From Campylobacterota bacterium (GTDB taxonomy: Bacteria > Campylobacterota > Campylobacteria > Campylobacterales > Sulfurovaceae), in NCBI GenBank assembly GCA_030836805.1, contig JAUPLS010000058.1, positions 1 through 33,634 on the forward strand: a stretch of DNA of 33,634 bases, written 5' to 3'. The notes below the pieces were generated by a model. The model was not told the DNA's origin, ran no database searches, and was given only the letters and a program-made list of their open reading frames with translations. Both the position numbers and the translations under genes were made by a program. Shown piece after piece: positions 1 to 9,331 of this stretch. Each line of letters opens with the position of its first letter. Within the stretch, counting starts at the first letter, position 1.

Positions 1-110
1 CGAGGGAAGCCATACCAGCGCAACAACAAACCATGCCAGCTTGACGGCGAGCAAAAGCATCATGAATACTGTGATCTGCCTAAAAACTTTGGGTTTAAAA
101 AGATGTTTCA
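1..110 (-). CDS. Partial GspC-like N-terminus (type II secretion), truncated by the window edge
   Basis: Reverse complement from 110 reads MKHLFKPKVFRQITVFMMLLLAVKLAWFVVALVWLPS..., a short cytoplasmic stretch plus one TM. It overlaps the end of the gspN-like ORF and is open at the window edge. Confidence 0.5.
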
Positions 111-610
111 TAGTACCACCCCTTCTCGTCTTGCTGAAGCCGTGATTTTATCGTCTCGATATTTTTAGCTTCGATCAAATCAAGGCGCAATTTACGTTCT
201 TTGAGATTTGCATTCCCCTCTATGGTACCAAAATCACAATTTGCATTCAAAGAGACATTCAAAATAGAAAGCAATGTGTGCCTAAGTGTCATATCCCCTA
301 TATGTTCAGGAGCCGTCTCCCTTAAAGACTCATCAAGTAAAATATTTAGAATTTTTATCTTCGAATAAAAAAGCAAAGTAAAAAGTTCCATCTTCTCAAT
401 CGTCACAATTTTGATACCCTTGATAGAGATAGAAGGATTTTCAATATATAAATAAAACCATCCCTCTTTTAGTGTTTCGCCGTCGATTCGAATTTCTTGT
501 TGTTCAAGCACCTCTTCTAGCTTATAATAAAGTTCTTTTTTGGGCATAAATGCAAGCACACCGAACCAAATCAAAAAAAGCCCCAAAAACATTTTTTTTA
601 CCATTTGCAT
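95..610 (-). CDS. GspN-like type II secretion accessory protein
   Basis: 171 aa with an N-terminal TM. Position in a C-N-M-L-K-like gene order; weak sequence signal. Confidence 0.45.
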   Translation of the reverse strand: MQMVKKMFLGLFLIWFGVLAFMPKKELYYKLEEVLEQQEIRIDGETLKEGWFYLYIENPSISIKGIKIVTIEKMELFTLLFYSKIKILNILLDESLRETAPEHIGDMTLRHTLLSILNVSLNANCDFGTIEGNANLKERKLRLDLIEAKNIETIKSRLQQDEKGWYYETSF

Positions 611-999
611 CTAAGCTCCACGCGATAAACTGAACCTGATTGATGTATTGATAGGGCCTCTATCTCTACAGCAAGATTTAAAATCTTAGTTACAAGCTTA
701 TTGAGTTCACTTGCACTTAAATTTTCATAAATTGCAGTGAGCTTTTTGCCCGTTTTGCTCCATTTTACTTTGGATTCGGGGATCAATCCTTGAAGCTGGT
801 CTACTTTTGATGCTGTGTTTTTGTTGCCCCATATTTTCTGGAGAGCAACAGTTTCTCTGAATTCATCAACAGAACGCTTCATACTGTTTGCATTTTCGGC
901 TTGCTTAAAGACCTGTTCATATTTATAGAGATATGCCCCGGACATCATAAAAAGTGCTACCAATACAATCAGTTCATTTTGGTATCTCTTTATGCTCAT
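598..999 (-). CDS. GspM-like type II secretion protein
   Basis: 133 aa, N-terminal TM plus small periplasmic domain, lying between GspL-like and GspN-like ORFs with overlapping ends. Confidence 0.45.
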   Translation of the reverse strand: MSIKRYQNELIVLVALFMMSGAYLYKYEQVFKQAENANSMKRSVDEFRETVALQKIWGNKNTASKVDQLQGLIPESKVKWSKTGKKLTAIYENLSASELNKLVTKILNLAVEIEALSIHQSGSVYRVELRCKW

Positions 1000-1928
1000 A
1001 GCGCCCCCTCTATTTGCACATCGGTACTACCTGGGACAATAGATGTATTGAATTGTTCTTTTTTTGCCAATCCCTGCAATTGTTTTGCGGTCCTCTCGTC
1101 CCTGCAAACAAACCGTGCCTTAAAGTTCTTCTCATCTATTTGCAAAGAAGAGAGTGCTACCCCTTTAAAAATCATAGCCGAAAGCGCTTTGATTGTCTCT
1201 CTTTTCTTTCTTTCCTTGGCATCAATCGCTTTATATTTTGAGGCGATACTCTCTCTTGCGTACTTACTTTGCAGCGAGGGGTATATTGCGGTCAGCTCCT
1301 CTATCTCTCGTTGCTGTTGCTTGGAAGCTTGACCATGCCGCATTCCCTCGACAACATACATTATCCCAAAAACTATCAAAACACCGGCAATTACAACCGC
1401 TTGGGACAAGCTCAAAATCGATCCATAGGCATCATGCAGCGATACGCCTCTTGAGGGGGCAAAATTTGAATTAAACATTCCTGTTTGCGGCATTTCGCTT
1501 AACGCCATCGCAGGGACAACGACAGCAGTATTGTCAATCACCGCAAGAATCTCCCTTTCTCCGAGCGACACTGGGTTTTGCAGTATCTCCAGTGCCTGCT
1601 GAGCAAAATAAAGTTTAGAGATCTTCTCTGGCTTTATTCCTTTTTTACTCAAAAAATCCGTAATTTTCTTGATGCTGTACGCAATAAATACCCATGCATC
1701 TTCTTCTTTAAAAACAAAATATTCATAGGCCCAGTTTCGTTCAAGCAAGCCTTCAAACAATGAAGGAGCTATTTTTTTTGCCTGGTATAAATATTTAATC
1801 GGCAATATTTCTTTTTTGAGGGTATAAAACTGGGGTGTCAGCAGTACATTCACACTTTTTGTCGGCGAAATAGGCTCCATCCCCGCATGCACAAGAATCA
1901 ATTCTTTTTTATTTGCTATCAAATTCAA
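996..1928 (-). CDS. GspL-like / PilM-PilN-like type II secretion protein
   Basis: 310 aa, cytoplasmic N-terminal domain, TM near SQAVVIAGVLIVFGIMYVV, then coiled coil. Start overlaps the gspK-like ORF. Confidence 0.5.
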   Translation of the reverse strand: MNLIANKKELILVHAGMEPISPTKSVNVLLTPQFYTLKKEILPIKYLYQAKKIAPSLFEGLLERNWAYEYFVFKEEDAWVFIAYSIKKITDFLSKKGIKPEKISKLYFAQQALEILQNPVSLGEREILAVIDNTAVVVPAMALSEMPQTGMFNSNFAPSRGVSLHDAYGSILSLSQAVVIAGVLIVFGIMYVVEGMRHGQASKQQQREIEELTAIYPSLQSKYARESIASKYKAIDAKERKKRETIKALSAMIFKGVALSSLQIDEKNFKARFVCRDERTAKQLQGLAKKEQFNTSIVPGSTDVQIEGAL

Positions 1929-2814
1929 AATATTTTATCTCTCCTCGGCTTTGCATAAAAGTGAATCCAAATTTTTTGTTTCCATAAGGAAACCGAACTT
2001 CACACTCCGACTCATCCACAAATCCTTTAGAAAAAAGTTTTTCATACTTCGCATACTCCCCGCCGCTACTCTCCACAAATGACTGCAGGGCTGTTTCACC
2101 GACTATCCAACCTTCTTCGACAAGCGCTATATCAAAATCAAAAAGCAAAGAGATAAGCTCCGCAGACAAATAGTTTCCGTCCATCTGCTCAATCCCTGTA
2201 TCAAAAACAAAAAATTTTTCCCAAGGAATATCGTTTACTTTTGCATCATCTGCTTCGAATTGATACTGTGTGATGATACGCTCAAATTGTTCACGCGATA
2301 TAATACCATTTTTTTGAACAAGCCTGTGCTGCTCTTTTTGAACCCATTTTTTAGCCCCCCCTATCTCCTCAAGGAGCAACTCCTGCAATCTTCCTGCATC
2401 TTCTATGCTATAGGCCTGAGCAATACTGTCAAACACCTGTCGAGCAGCGGTATGGAATACCTCCATAGTCTGATTATTCTCCAGGCCCAACCAATTAATG
2501 TTGATGCCGTTTGCCAGAGGACGACACTTGACTGTCACAGAAAATTCTCCTTCCGGCGAATTAAGTGGAATGGGGTATGAATAGAGCAACTCCATGATTG
2601 ATTTTTTATTTTTCCCAAGCTTCTTAAATGCATTTTGCATATCCACATAATATAGATTGGCTTGTATCATCGCTTTTGTCTGCACTGCATCTTCTCTCAC
2701 CTCATCCAGATAGCTTAAAAGCACACCTGCCAATGCGATCATAACGGACAATACAGAAAGGGTAATAATAAGCGCAAATCCATTTCTGGTTTTGCATCGA
2801 ACCGTTTTATCCAT
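1909..2814 (-). CDS. GspK-like minor pseudopilin
   Basis: N-terminus TRNGFALIITLSVLSVMIALAGVLL: class III prepilin-like G|F signal without Glu5, as is typical of GspK; about 300 aa. Confidence 0.65.
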   Translation of the reverse strand: MDKTVRCKTRNGFALIITLSVLSVMIALAGVLLSYLDEVREDAVQTKAMIQANLYYVDMQNAFKKLGKNKKSIMELLYSYPIPLNSPEGEFSVTVKCRPLANGININWLGLENNQTMEVFHTAARQVFDSIAQAYSIEDAGRLQELLLEEIGGAKKWVQKEQHRLVQKNGIISREQFERIITQYQFEADDAKVNDIPWEKFFVFDTGIEQMDGNYLSAELISLLFDFDIALVEEGWIVGETALQSFVESSGGEYAKYEKLFSKGFVDESECEVRFPYGNKKFGFTFMQSRGEIKYFEFDSK

Positions 2815-2876
2815 CTAAAAGCTCTATTGAAGTAAAATTTGTAGATTATTATACCCAAGCAAACTAAGGATCATTC

Positions 2877-3308
2877 ATGAAAAAAAATAAATATTACAGA
2901 AAAGCTTTTACACTCATAGAACTACTCATTGTTATTGTAATATTGGGCGGACTTGCCGCAGTGGTTGCCCCCGGACTGATGGACGCGGCAGATGAAGCCA
3001 AAAGAGATACCGTTTGCCTCAAGATGAATGATCTCAAAAAACGTTTTGATATGTTTAAACTTGATAACGGTATCTACCCTGACACCGAGGAAGGTTTTGA
3101 GGCACTGCTGAGTAATCCGGATGCAGAAAAATATCCGAATTACCGTACGCAACCTTACCTCAAGGAACTACCAAAAGATGCATGGAAAACCCCTTTCGTC
3201 TATATCAATAAGGGTGAAGATATAGAAATCATCAGTTATGCTGCAGACCGAAAAGAGGGGGGAGAAAACAATAACAAAGATATACTCTTTAGTGAGTGTA
3301 GCCAATAA
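2877..3308 (+). CDS. gspG: Type II secretion major pseudopilin GspG
   Basis: KAFTLIELLIVIVILGGLAAVVAPGLMDAADEAKRDTVCLKMNDLKKRFDMFKLDNGIYPDTEEGFEALL is a strong GspG signature. Confidence 0.9.
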   Translation: MKKNKYYRKAFTLIELLIVIVILGGLAAVVAPGLMDAADEAKRDTVCLKMNDLKKRFDMFKLDNGIYPDTEEGFEALLSNPDAEKYPNYRTQPYLKELPKDAWKTPFVYINKGEDIEIISYAADRKEGGENNNKDILFSECSQ

Positions 3309-3316
3309 GCATCCCC

Positions 3317-3859
3317 ATGACGCAACCGGTAAAGCAGCATCAGGGGTTTACGCTCATAGAATTGCTGGTGGTGATCCTTTTAATCTCTTTGGTCTATTTT
3401 TTAGGATTGAGCGGTGTAGAAAAAATGGGTGCCAAGCCCAGTCCTCTCACCCCGCTTAATCTCAAATCAACACTTTTAAAATCTCATGCCGTCTCAAAGC
3501 ATGCAACGCTTATGTGCCTAAACAACTGCCGAACATGTTATCTAAGGCATGGAATGTATGGATCTTTTGAAGTGTATGAAAACGGTATAGACCTTGCAGA
3601 CACCCAAGCATACACGCTCAACAACAGAAATGATCTGGTAGATCTTGAATATGGACGCTATAAAGATGATAAAATATGTCTTTTGATAGATTTTTATCCC
3701 AATGGAAGCAGCACACAAATTATCTTAAAACAAAAAGACAAAGCCTATTTCCTTCCTGCTTTTTTTGGAGAACCAAAAGAAGTCAAAACGATTGAAGAAG
3801 CAAAAGATCTTTGGCTCAAAAACAATGCACTTTTGTCCGATAAGGGAGATTTCTATTGA
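3317..3859 (+). CDS. GspH-like minor pseudopilin
   Basis: HQGFTLIELLVVILLISLVYFLG prepilin signal; follows gspG. Confidence 0.65.
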   Translation: MTQPVKQHQGFTLIELLVVILLISLVYFLGLSGVEKMGAKPSPLTPLNLKSTLLKSHAVSKHATLMCLNNCRTCYLRHGMYGSFEVYENGIDLADTQAYTLNNRNDLVDLEYGRYKDDKICLLIDFYPNGSSTQIILKQKDKAYFLPAFFGEPKEVKTIEEAKDLWLKNNALLSDKGDFY

Positions 3860-4263
3860 AACCGCTGCGCTCCGCTTTCACCATTATAGAGGTTCTTATA
3901 TCGGTTTTGATTATTTCTGTATCCATTATCTTTGTCCTAAAGCTACACAGCAGTAATCATCAGGAGGCTGTTTACATCTCGGAAAGAAACAAACTCTCTT
4001 TGCAGGATTCACTCTATTTGACCCCTTCCGTTTTACGGTATCACAAAGACACCAAAGATGCTTATACTCTTTTGCAAAATGATTTTCACATAGAATCATC
4101 CAAAAGCAAAGAGATATTGAAAAAAAACAAAAGAACCATTTTTATTCCTGAGTCCAGGCAAACTCTCCCTTCCGAAGAAGAAGAATATGACTATGCGACG
4201 ACTTTTAATCAAATTTTACTCAAAGATGCACACTCTTCAAGCTATTTTCGATTTAGTTTTTAG
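3856..4263 (+). CDS. GspI/GspJ-like minor pseudopilin
   Basis: RSAFTIIEVLISVLIISVSIIFVLKLH prepilin-type N-terminus; 4-nt overlap with the upstream ORF. Confidence 0.6.
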   Translation: MKPLRSAFTIIEVLISVLIISVSIIFVLKLHSSNHQEAVYISERNKLSLQDSLYLTPSVLRYHKDTKDAYTLLQNDFHIESSKSKEILKKNKRTIFIPESRQTLPSEEEEYDYATTFNQILLKDAHSSSYFRFSF

Positions 4264-4750
4264 GTTTTGGGCGCGTTTTAATAAAGGCAAAAAAAAGCAA
4301 CAATCCCAGAGCCATCAGCAAAAAATTTCCCAAAAGATCATGCGCCCAATAAAAATTGTCTCTTCCGCCTTCACGCTGGACAAAATATACTACTATTAAC
4401 ACTCTCAAAATATTTGTGACGGTAAACGATAGATATCCGATGAACATCCAAATGATTTTAGGCAACACCCCCGAGGGGTACGCAAGAATGGAAGCAAATA
4501 AAAAAAGGATGGGTATCATGCCGTTACAAGCTTGCGTAATGACAATCTTATAGTGTGAACTGATCCGAATATCAATACCTTGAATCTGCTGTGAACCTAA
4601 AAACTCTTCCAAAAAAAAGAGTGTCAGCTTGGTTTGCATTTGATTCAATGCGATAGATATTTCCGAAGTAGGTGCGTACAAAAACACAAACAACAATGCC
4701 AGAAAAAAGAAATAAAGGACGACAAACCGGTTCATCTTTGTTCGCACCAT
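4253..4750 (-). CDS. Exosortase/archaeosortase family protein (orphan)
   Basis: 165 aa multi-TM protein with the catalytic-triad pattern of the family: TQACNGMIP (Cys), TNILRV (Arg), WAHDLLGN (His). Confidence 0.8.
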   Translation of the reverse strand: MVRTKMNRFVVLYFFFLALLFVFLYAPTSEISIALNQMQTKLTLFFLEEFLGSQQIQGIDIRISSHYKIVITQACNGMIPILFLFASILAYPSGVLPKIIWMFIGYLSFTVTNILRVLIVVYFVQREGGRDNFYWAHDLLGNFLLMALGLLLFFAFIKTRPKPKN

Positions 4751-4786
4751 AATACAAAAAAACCCATTGCGGGCCTAAACAAACTT

Positions 4787-6601
4787 CTAACGCAATGCAT
4801 TCAGTACACGGCGGTCTTTTATGTGCAAATCCAACTGAGGGTGGGGCATGGCTATACCATGGGCGCTAAGCGTATCATAAATCAAAATAAGAAGTTCTGA
4901 TTTTGTAGAAGGCTTAATCCCCTCAATCCAAACAAGAAGATCCAGTTCGATGAAACTTTCACCAACCGCGCGCATCCAAACCGCAGGTTTTCTTCTGGGC
5001 ACGTCCCTAAGTAGTTTGACATTGCTTGCAAGCACTGCTTCCAAAATCAATGATCTTACTTTTTTGATATTGGTGCCGTAGGGAACTTTAAACGGTATAT
5101 AGATTCTGCGTATGCGATCTTCAAAAGTAAGGTTGATTACCTGGCCATCAATCAGATCACTGTTGGGAACAATCATGTCAATATTGTCAATGGTTCTCAC
5201 TACGGTTGCCCTAAACCCTATGTCTATCACTTTTCCCGTCAATGTTTCATTGATGCGAACATAATCTCCGATCTTAATATATTTTTCGCTTAACAAAATC
5301 ATCCCGGAAATCATGCTTGAAACAATACTTCTCAATGCAAACCCAACCCCGATAGAAAGTGCACCGGCGATTACAGCCAAATTGGCAACACTCAATCCGA
5401 TACTGCTCATTGCAACAACAAATGCAATAAAAATAATGAAAGTTGAACCCATGTTTGCTACAACTTTAATGGAAACAGCCCTCATATCTTTGCGTTTTTT
5501 ATGTAACTTTGTAAAGAGGGTAAAATAAATTTTTGCGATAAAAAATCCTAAAAGCAAAATGACAAGCATTTTCAATATACTCAAAAAACTTATCGGTGTT
5601 TCATCAAGCACGACAAAAGGTGTACGGATATAGGAAAAAATGTTCTCATATGTTGTCAAAAGGTTCTCTTTGATCGTCAAAACATTATAGTTGATTGAAT
5701 CTCCGCTACCCTTGGTCAATTTCTCTAGCTCTACAAGTTTGGCATTGTAAAGTGCATTTTCGCCGGAAAACTGCTTAAGAATTGACCGGAATTCTTTTTC
5801 TTGCAAAAGTACTGCTTTAATATTTTTTTGCTGGAAATAATACAATCCTGCCAATAATCTTTTATCTGCAAGCGCCCTAAGGACTCCATCCCGCTCATTC
5901 TCTGTTTTTTTGAATGTATCTGCGAGCTTTGGAGAAATAGTCTCCTGGGAAAGAAGCTCCCGTTCTTTTGAAAGGTTGGCGGCGATAAGTTTTTTGTTAA
6001 GGCGTTCTATTTCTTTTTGACTTTTTGCAATAGACACCTCATAGGCCTGCAGCTCAAATTTAACGCGCGGTATAAGCATAGATAAAACCTTATCGCCTTC
6101 TGAAATAAACTGTTCATAGTTTTTAATAGATATTCCATCATAACGCTGCTTGAGCTTGTAGTAGGCAAACTGAAGCTGATAGAGTCGCAGACTTTCATGC
6201 TGCAAATCAGAGATTCCCTCAATACGTTTTTTAAGATAGGAAAGTTTCTCCTGAATGAACATCTGGTTTGCTTCAAGCTTGCTTTTCTCCTTAAGCGCAG
6301 AAGCGACAATATCAAACAATCCTATATATTCATCGTCTTTTATCTGCTCTTTTTCGATCAGTGAGGTGCTGAGTGTCTGAATCGGCGGCTCTTTTACGAT
6401 TAGTATGCGGAGTTTTTCAAGCAGTGTCTTTTCGCTTCGCAAACGCTCTTTGGCTTCATCGTCCATTGCTGTATCATAAGAAAGTTTCTCGGCCAACTGG
6501 TCATAATATGCGAGTGTATTTTCACCTTCATATAAATTTGTATCTATCTGTACGCCCAGCAATGATATGGTTAAAAAAACTGCGCCTACAAAAATCTTCA
6601 C
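4787..6601 (-). CDS. MscS-family mechanosensitive ion channel
   Basis: C-terminal MscS core (GALSIGVGFALRSIVSSMISGMILLSEKYIKIGDYVRI...GKVIDIGFRATVVRTIDNIDMIVPNSDLI). A GTG start at 6601 gives a signal-peptide-like N-terminus VKIFVGAVFLTISLLGVQ with GGGAG upstream; the 663-aa track start is probably overextended. Confidence 0.85.
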   Translation of the reverse strand: MKIFVGAVFLTISLLGVQIDTNLYEGENTLAYYDQLAEKLSYDTAMDDEAKERLRSEKTLLEKLRILIVKEPPIQTLSTSLIEKEQIKDDEYIGLFDIVASALKEKSKLEANQMFIQEKLSYLKKRIEGISDLQHESLRLYQLQFAYYKLKQRYDGISIKNYEQFISEGDKVLSMLIPRVKFELQAYEVSIAKSQKEIERLNKKLIAANLSKERELLSQETISPKLADTFKKTENERDGVLRALADKRLLAGLYYFQQKNIKAVLLQEKEFRSILKQFSGENALYNAKLVELEKLTKGSGDSINYNVLTIKENLLTTYENIFSYIRTPFVVLDETPISFLSILKMLVILLLGFFIAKIYFTLFTKLHKKRKDMRAVSIKVVANMGSTFIIFIAFVVAMSSIGLSVANLAVIAGALSIGVGFALRSIVSSMISGMILLSEKYIKIGDYVRINETLTGKVIDIGFRATVVRTIDNIDMIVPNSDLIDGQVINLTFEDRIRRIYIPFKVPYGTNIKKVRSLILEAVLASNVKLLRDVPRRKPAVWMRAVGESFIELDLLVWIEGIKPSTKSELLILIYDTLSAHGIAMPHPQLDLHIKDRRVLNALR

Positions 6602-6850
6602 TCTTCTTCTCTCCCAAATAAAATCTTTGCACAATATGCACTCTGCATTTATGCATTTATAGAATGTTATCATACCATTTTTTCCAGCACATAAGAAGCC
6701 ATTCCTTTCAAGAAAAGCAAAAGGTGCTCCATTTGGCATTACGAAATTTTTCCTTCTTGATTGTCGCAGTGCATTCAAAACAAAGACAATCTAAAAACCA
6801 AAGCAAAAAAAGTTATAATATCAACAATCAACAATAAGGATATTGGCTCA

Positions 6851-8068
6851 ATGCTCTTTAAGTATAAAGGTTTTGACAAAACAGGCAAAAAAGCCAAAGG
6901 CACGATAACTGCGAGTAGTGCAGAAGAAGCCGCCCAAAAACTTCGTAATCAAAATATCTACTACGAATCATTGACAGCCACAAAAGAATTTTCCTTTGAA
7001 GTGTTTTCAAAACGCCAAATGCAAGGAGAACAGCTTAGTACTTTTTCCAAAGAACTTTCCTCTTATCTTGGTTCGGGCATGACCATACTTACTGCTATCA
7101 AATTGATGGAAAATCAGCATGAACAAGAAAAAAAATATCTCTCTTTTTTAAACTCTATTAAAACAATGGTAGACGAAGGCAAATCTCTCTACCACGCACT
7201 TAATGCCCAAAAAGTCTATGCTTTGCCTGAATTTTATCTACAGAGCCTTAATGTCGCCGGGCAAAGCGGCAAGATGGTTGAAGTGCTTATCAATATGGGA
7301 AATTTTTTCTCTGCACAGAATAAAGTAAAAAAACAGGTTAAGGGTGCAATGGTCTACCCTTCCATCATCTTTACCGTAGCCATTGCAATGACTGCTTTTT
7401 TGATCACATTTGTAGTGCCAAAAATTACCGGTATTTTTGAAGATACCAATCAAAAACTACCACCCATTACACAGTTTGTGCTTCACATCAGTGACTTTTT
7501 AACCAGACATTACCTTGCCTTAATTATGGGGATTGTTTTAATTATCGCGATCTACAAACTGGCTTATGCAAAAAGTGAAAGTTTCCATAAATTTATCGAT
7601 ACTTTATGGCTTAAATCACCCGTAATAAGCACATTAATCCAAAATCATGAATTAGGAAGGTTTTCCTACATCCTTTCATTGATGTTGAGCTCCGGGGTAG
7701 CTTATGCGCAAGCAGTCAGACTTGCCACTGCTACTTTTGGAAATTATGCCTTGAAAGATCTTTTTGAAAAAGCCGCCACTAAAGTCATGGAGGGAAACAA
7801 ACTCTCAAATTCTCTGCAGGCAACCAAGGGAGCCAAACCAAAAAGAAACTTTATGCAATCCCTTGCCCTAGGAGAAGAGTCAAGCGAAGTAGCTAATATT
7901 TTAGGCAATATCTCCAAGCTCTACACCGAAGAGAATGAAGATAGACTTAAAATCTTGCTGGCACTACTTGAGCCGGTAATGATGCTTTTCATCGGCGCAG
8001 TAGTAGGTATTATCGTTTCTGCAATGCTGCTTCCTATCTTTACTATGACCCAAGGGCTTTCACGCTAA
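6851..8068 (+). CDS. gspF: Type II secretion inner membrane protein GspF
   Basis: MLFKYKGFDKTGKKAKGTITASSAEEAAQKLR..., then T2SSF repeats (LSTFSKELSSYLGSGMTIL; LLEPVMMLFIGAVVGIIVSAMLLPIF). True start taken at 6851, not 6761. Confidence 0.88.
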   Translation: MLFKYKGFDKTGKKAKGTITASSAEEAAQKLRNQNIYYESLTATKEFSFEVFSKRQMQGEQLSTFSKELSSYLGSGMTILTAIKLMENQHEQEKKYLSFLNSIKTMVDEGKSLYHALNAQKVYALPEFYLQSLNVAGQSGKMVEVLINMGNFFSAQNKVKKQVKGAMVYPSIIFTVAIAMTAFLITFVVPKITGIFEDTNQKLPPITQFVLHISDFLTRHYLALIMGIVLIIAIYKLAYAKSESFHKFIDTLWLKSPVISTLIQNHELGRFSYILSLMLSSGVAYAQAVRLATATFGNYALKDLFEKAATKVMEGNKLSNSLQATKGAKPKRNFMQSLALGEESSEVANILGNISKLYTEENEDRLKILLALLEPVMMLFIGAVVGIIVSAMLLPIFTMTQGLSR

Positions 8069-8102
8069 AAGCATCTCTAGAATACTCAAAAAGGAAACAA
8101 AT

Positions 8103-8855
8103 ATGCATTGGAAAAAGTCTATTATTGTCGTGCTGCTTGGCCTAACAAACCTCTATGCCAAAACAGTAGAAGGAGAGATCTTGCTGGGCATATTTAGCCA
8201 TGCGCCTTCGGGAAATGCCTCCTATACGCTTCCAGGGAAGACTATGAATGCTGCGGTTGATTTGGAAAATACATTCGGCTGGAAGCAGGAGAATGATGTG
8301 GCGGCGGAAGCTTATCTTGAACATTCACTCCCATTTTTTCCCAACACCAAAATAGGCTATACAAACCTTTCACATACCGGACAAGGCAACGCTACAGATT
8401 TTTTTTGGGGGAACATTATCTCTTTTGACGGATTTGTGGCAAGCAATTTGGATCTTGAACTTTATGATATTACTCCCTATTACAAAATTTTAGACAACAC
8501 GCTAGAAGCTGATTTGGGAATCACCCTAAGATACATTGATGGCAATATTGCCGTAAACACATTTTTACAAAACGAAACAACAGACTTTGAGAGTTTGGTT
8601 CCCATGTTATATGGCAAGGCGAAAGTTGCCATACCAAATACCGATATCAGTATACAATGTGAAGCCGATGCCATCAGCGCAGACAGGACTACTTTTTATG
8701 ACTATGAAATAAGTGTCCGTTATGCCTTTGGGTTGGGCCTGGGCCTTGAGGGGGGCTATAAAGCTTTTCACCTCAACAGCGATGAGCTTGCTGATGGGCT
8801 AAAAACAAATATAGATTTTGAAGGTCCCTACACTATGCTTACATGGAGTTTTTAA
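8103..8855 (+). CDS. TIGR04219-like outer membrane beta-barrel protein
   Basis: Signal peptide, then EGEILLGIFSHAPSG...; alternating barrel-like strands; ends in F. Pattern recalled from the epsilonproteobacterial family. Confidence 0.7.
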   Translation: MHWKKSIIVVLLGLTNLYAKTVEGEILLGIFSHAPSGNASYTLPGKTMNAAVDLENTFGWKQENDVAAEAYLEHSLPFFPNTKIGYTNLSHTGQGNATDFFWGNIISFDGFVASNLDLELYDITPYYKILDNTLEADLGITLRYIDGNIAVNTFLQNETTDFESLVPMLYGKAKVAIPNTDISIQCEADAISADRTTFYDYEISVRYAFGLGLGLEGGYKAFHLNSDELADGLKTNIDFEGPYTMLTWSF

Positions 8856-9331
8856 TGGCAAAAAATAGATTCAGAAAAATCAAACAAGGCAAAAAGTTGG
8901 CTCAAAAGATAGACACTTCTCCTGCCCGTATTTATGCCAAAAGCACTATAAAAATAAAAGCATTTTTGACTGACAGCTTTATGCTTTTGATGCCCATCAT
9001 GTATGTAGTCTTTTATCTGATCATGGACGGAAGAGAAGATTTTGCAGCACACAAGCTGACCGGATGGATTTACATACTTGCCCCCTTGGTGATCGCACAG
9101 ACCCTCTTCATGTTAAAATCAGCACAAACGCCGGGATACCGTGCATACGGATTGAAAATTATTGATGAATCTACGGGAGAAAAGCCTGCGGCAGGAATTA
9201 TACTTTTTAGAAATTTGTGTGCCATTTTGTCTTTTTTCTCTTTTTTTGGGTGGGTCATGATGTTTTTTAGAAAAGACCATAAAACTTTACATGATCTTTT
9301 AAGCCATACTGCCGTCATTGATACCAAATGA
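8855..9331 (+). CDS. RDD family membrane protein
   Basis: AFLTDSFMLLMPIMY ... TPGYRAYGLKIIDESTGEKPAAGIILFRNL ... FFRKDHKTLHDLLSHTAVI. TAATG overlap with the previous gene. Confidence 0.8.
   Translation: MAKNRFRKIKQGKKLAQKIDTSPARIYAKSTIKIKAFLTDSFMLLMPIMYVVFYLIMDGREDFAAHKLTGWIYILAPLVIAQTLFMLKSAQTPGYRAYGLKIIDESTGEKPAAGIILFRNLCAILSFFSFFGWVMMFFRKDHKTLHDLLSHTAVIDTK

Noticed and set aside
6602-6778. N-terminal extension of the MscS ORF
   Set aside because: A GTG start at 6601 yields a signal peptide and SD; the extension runs into the divergent intergenic region.
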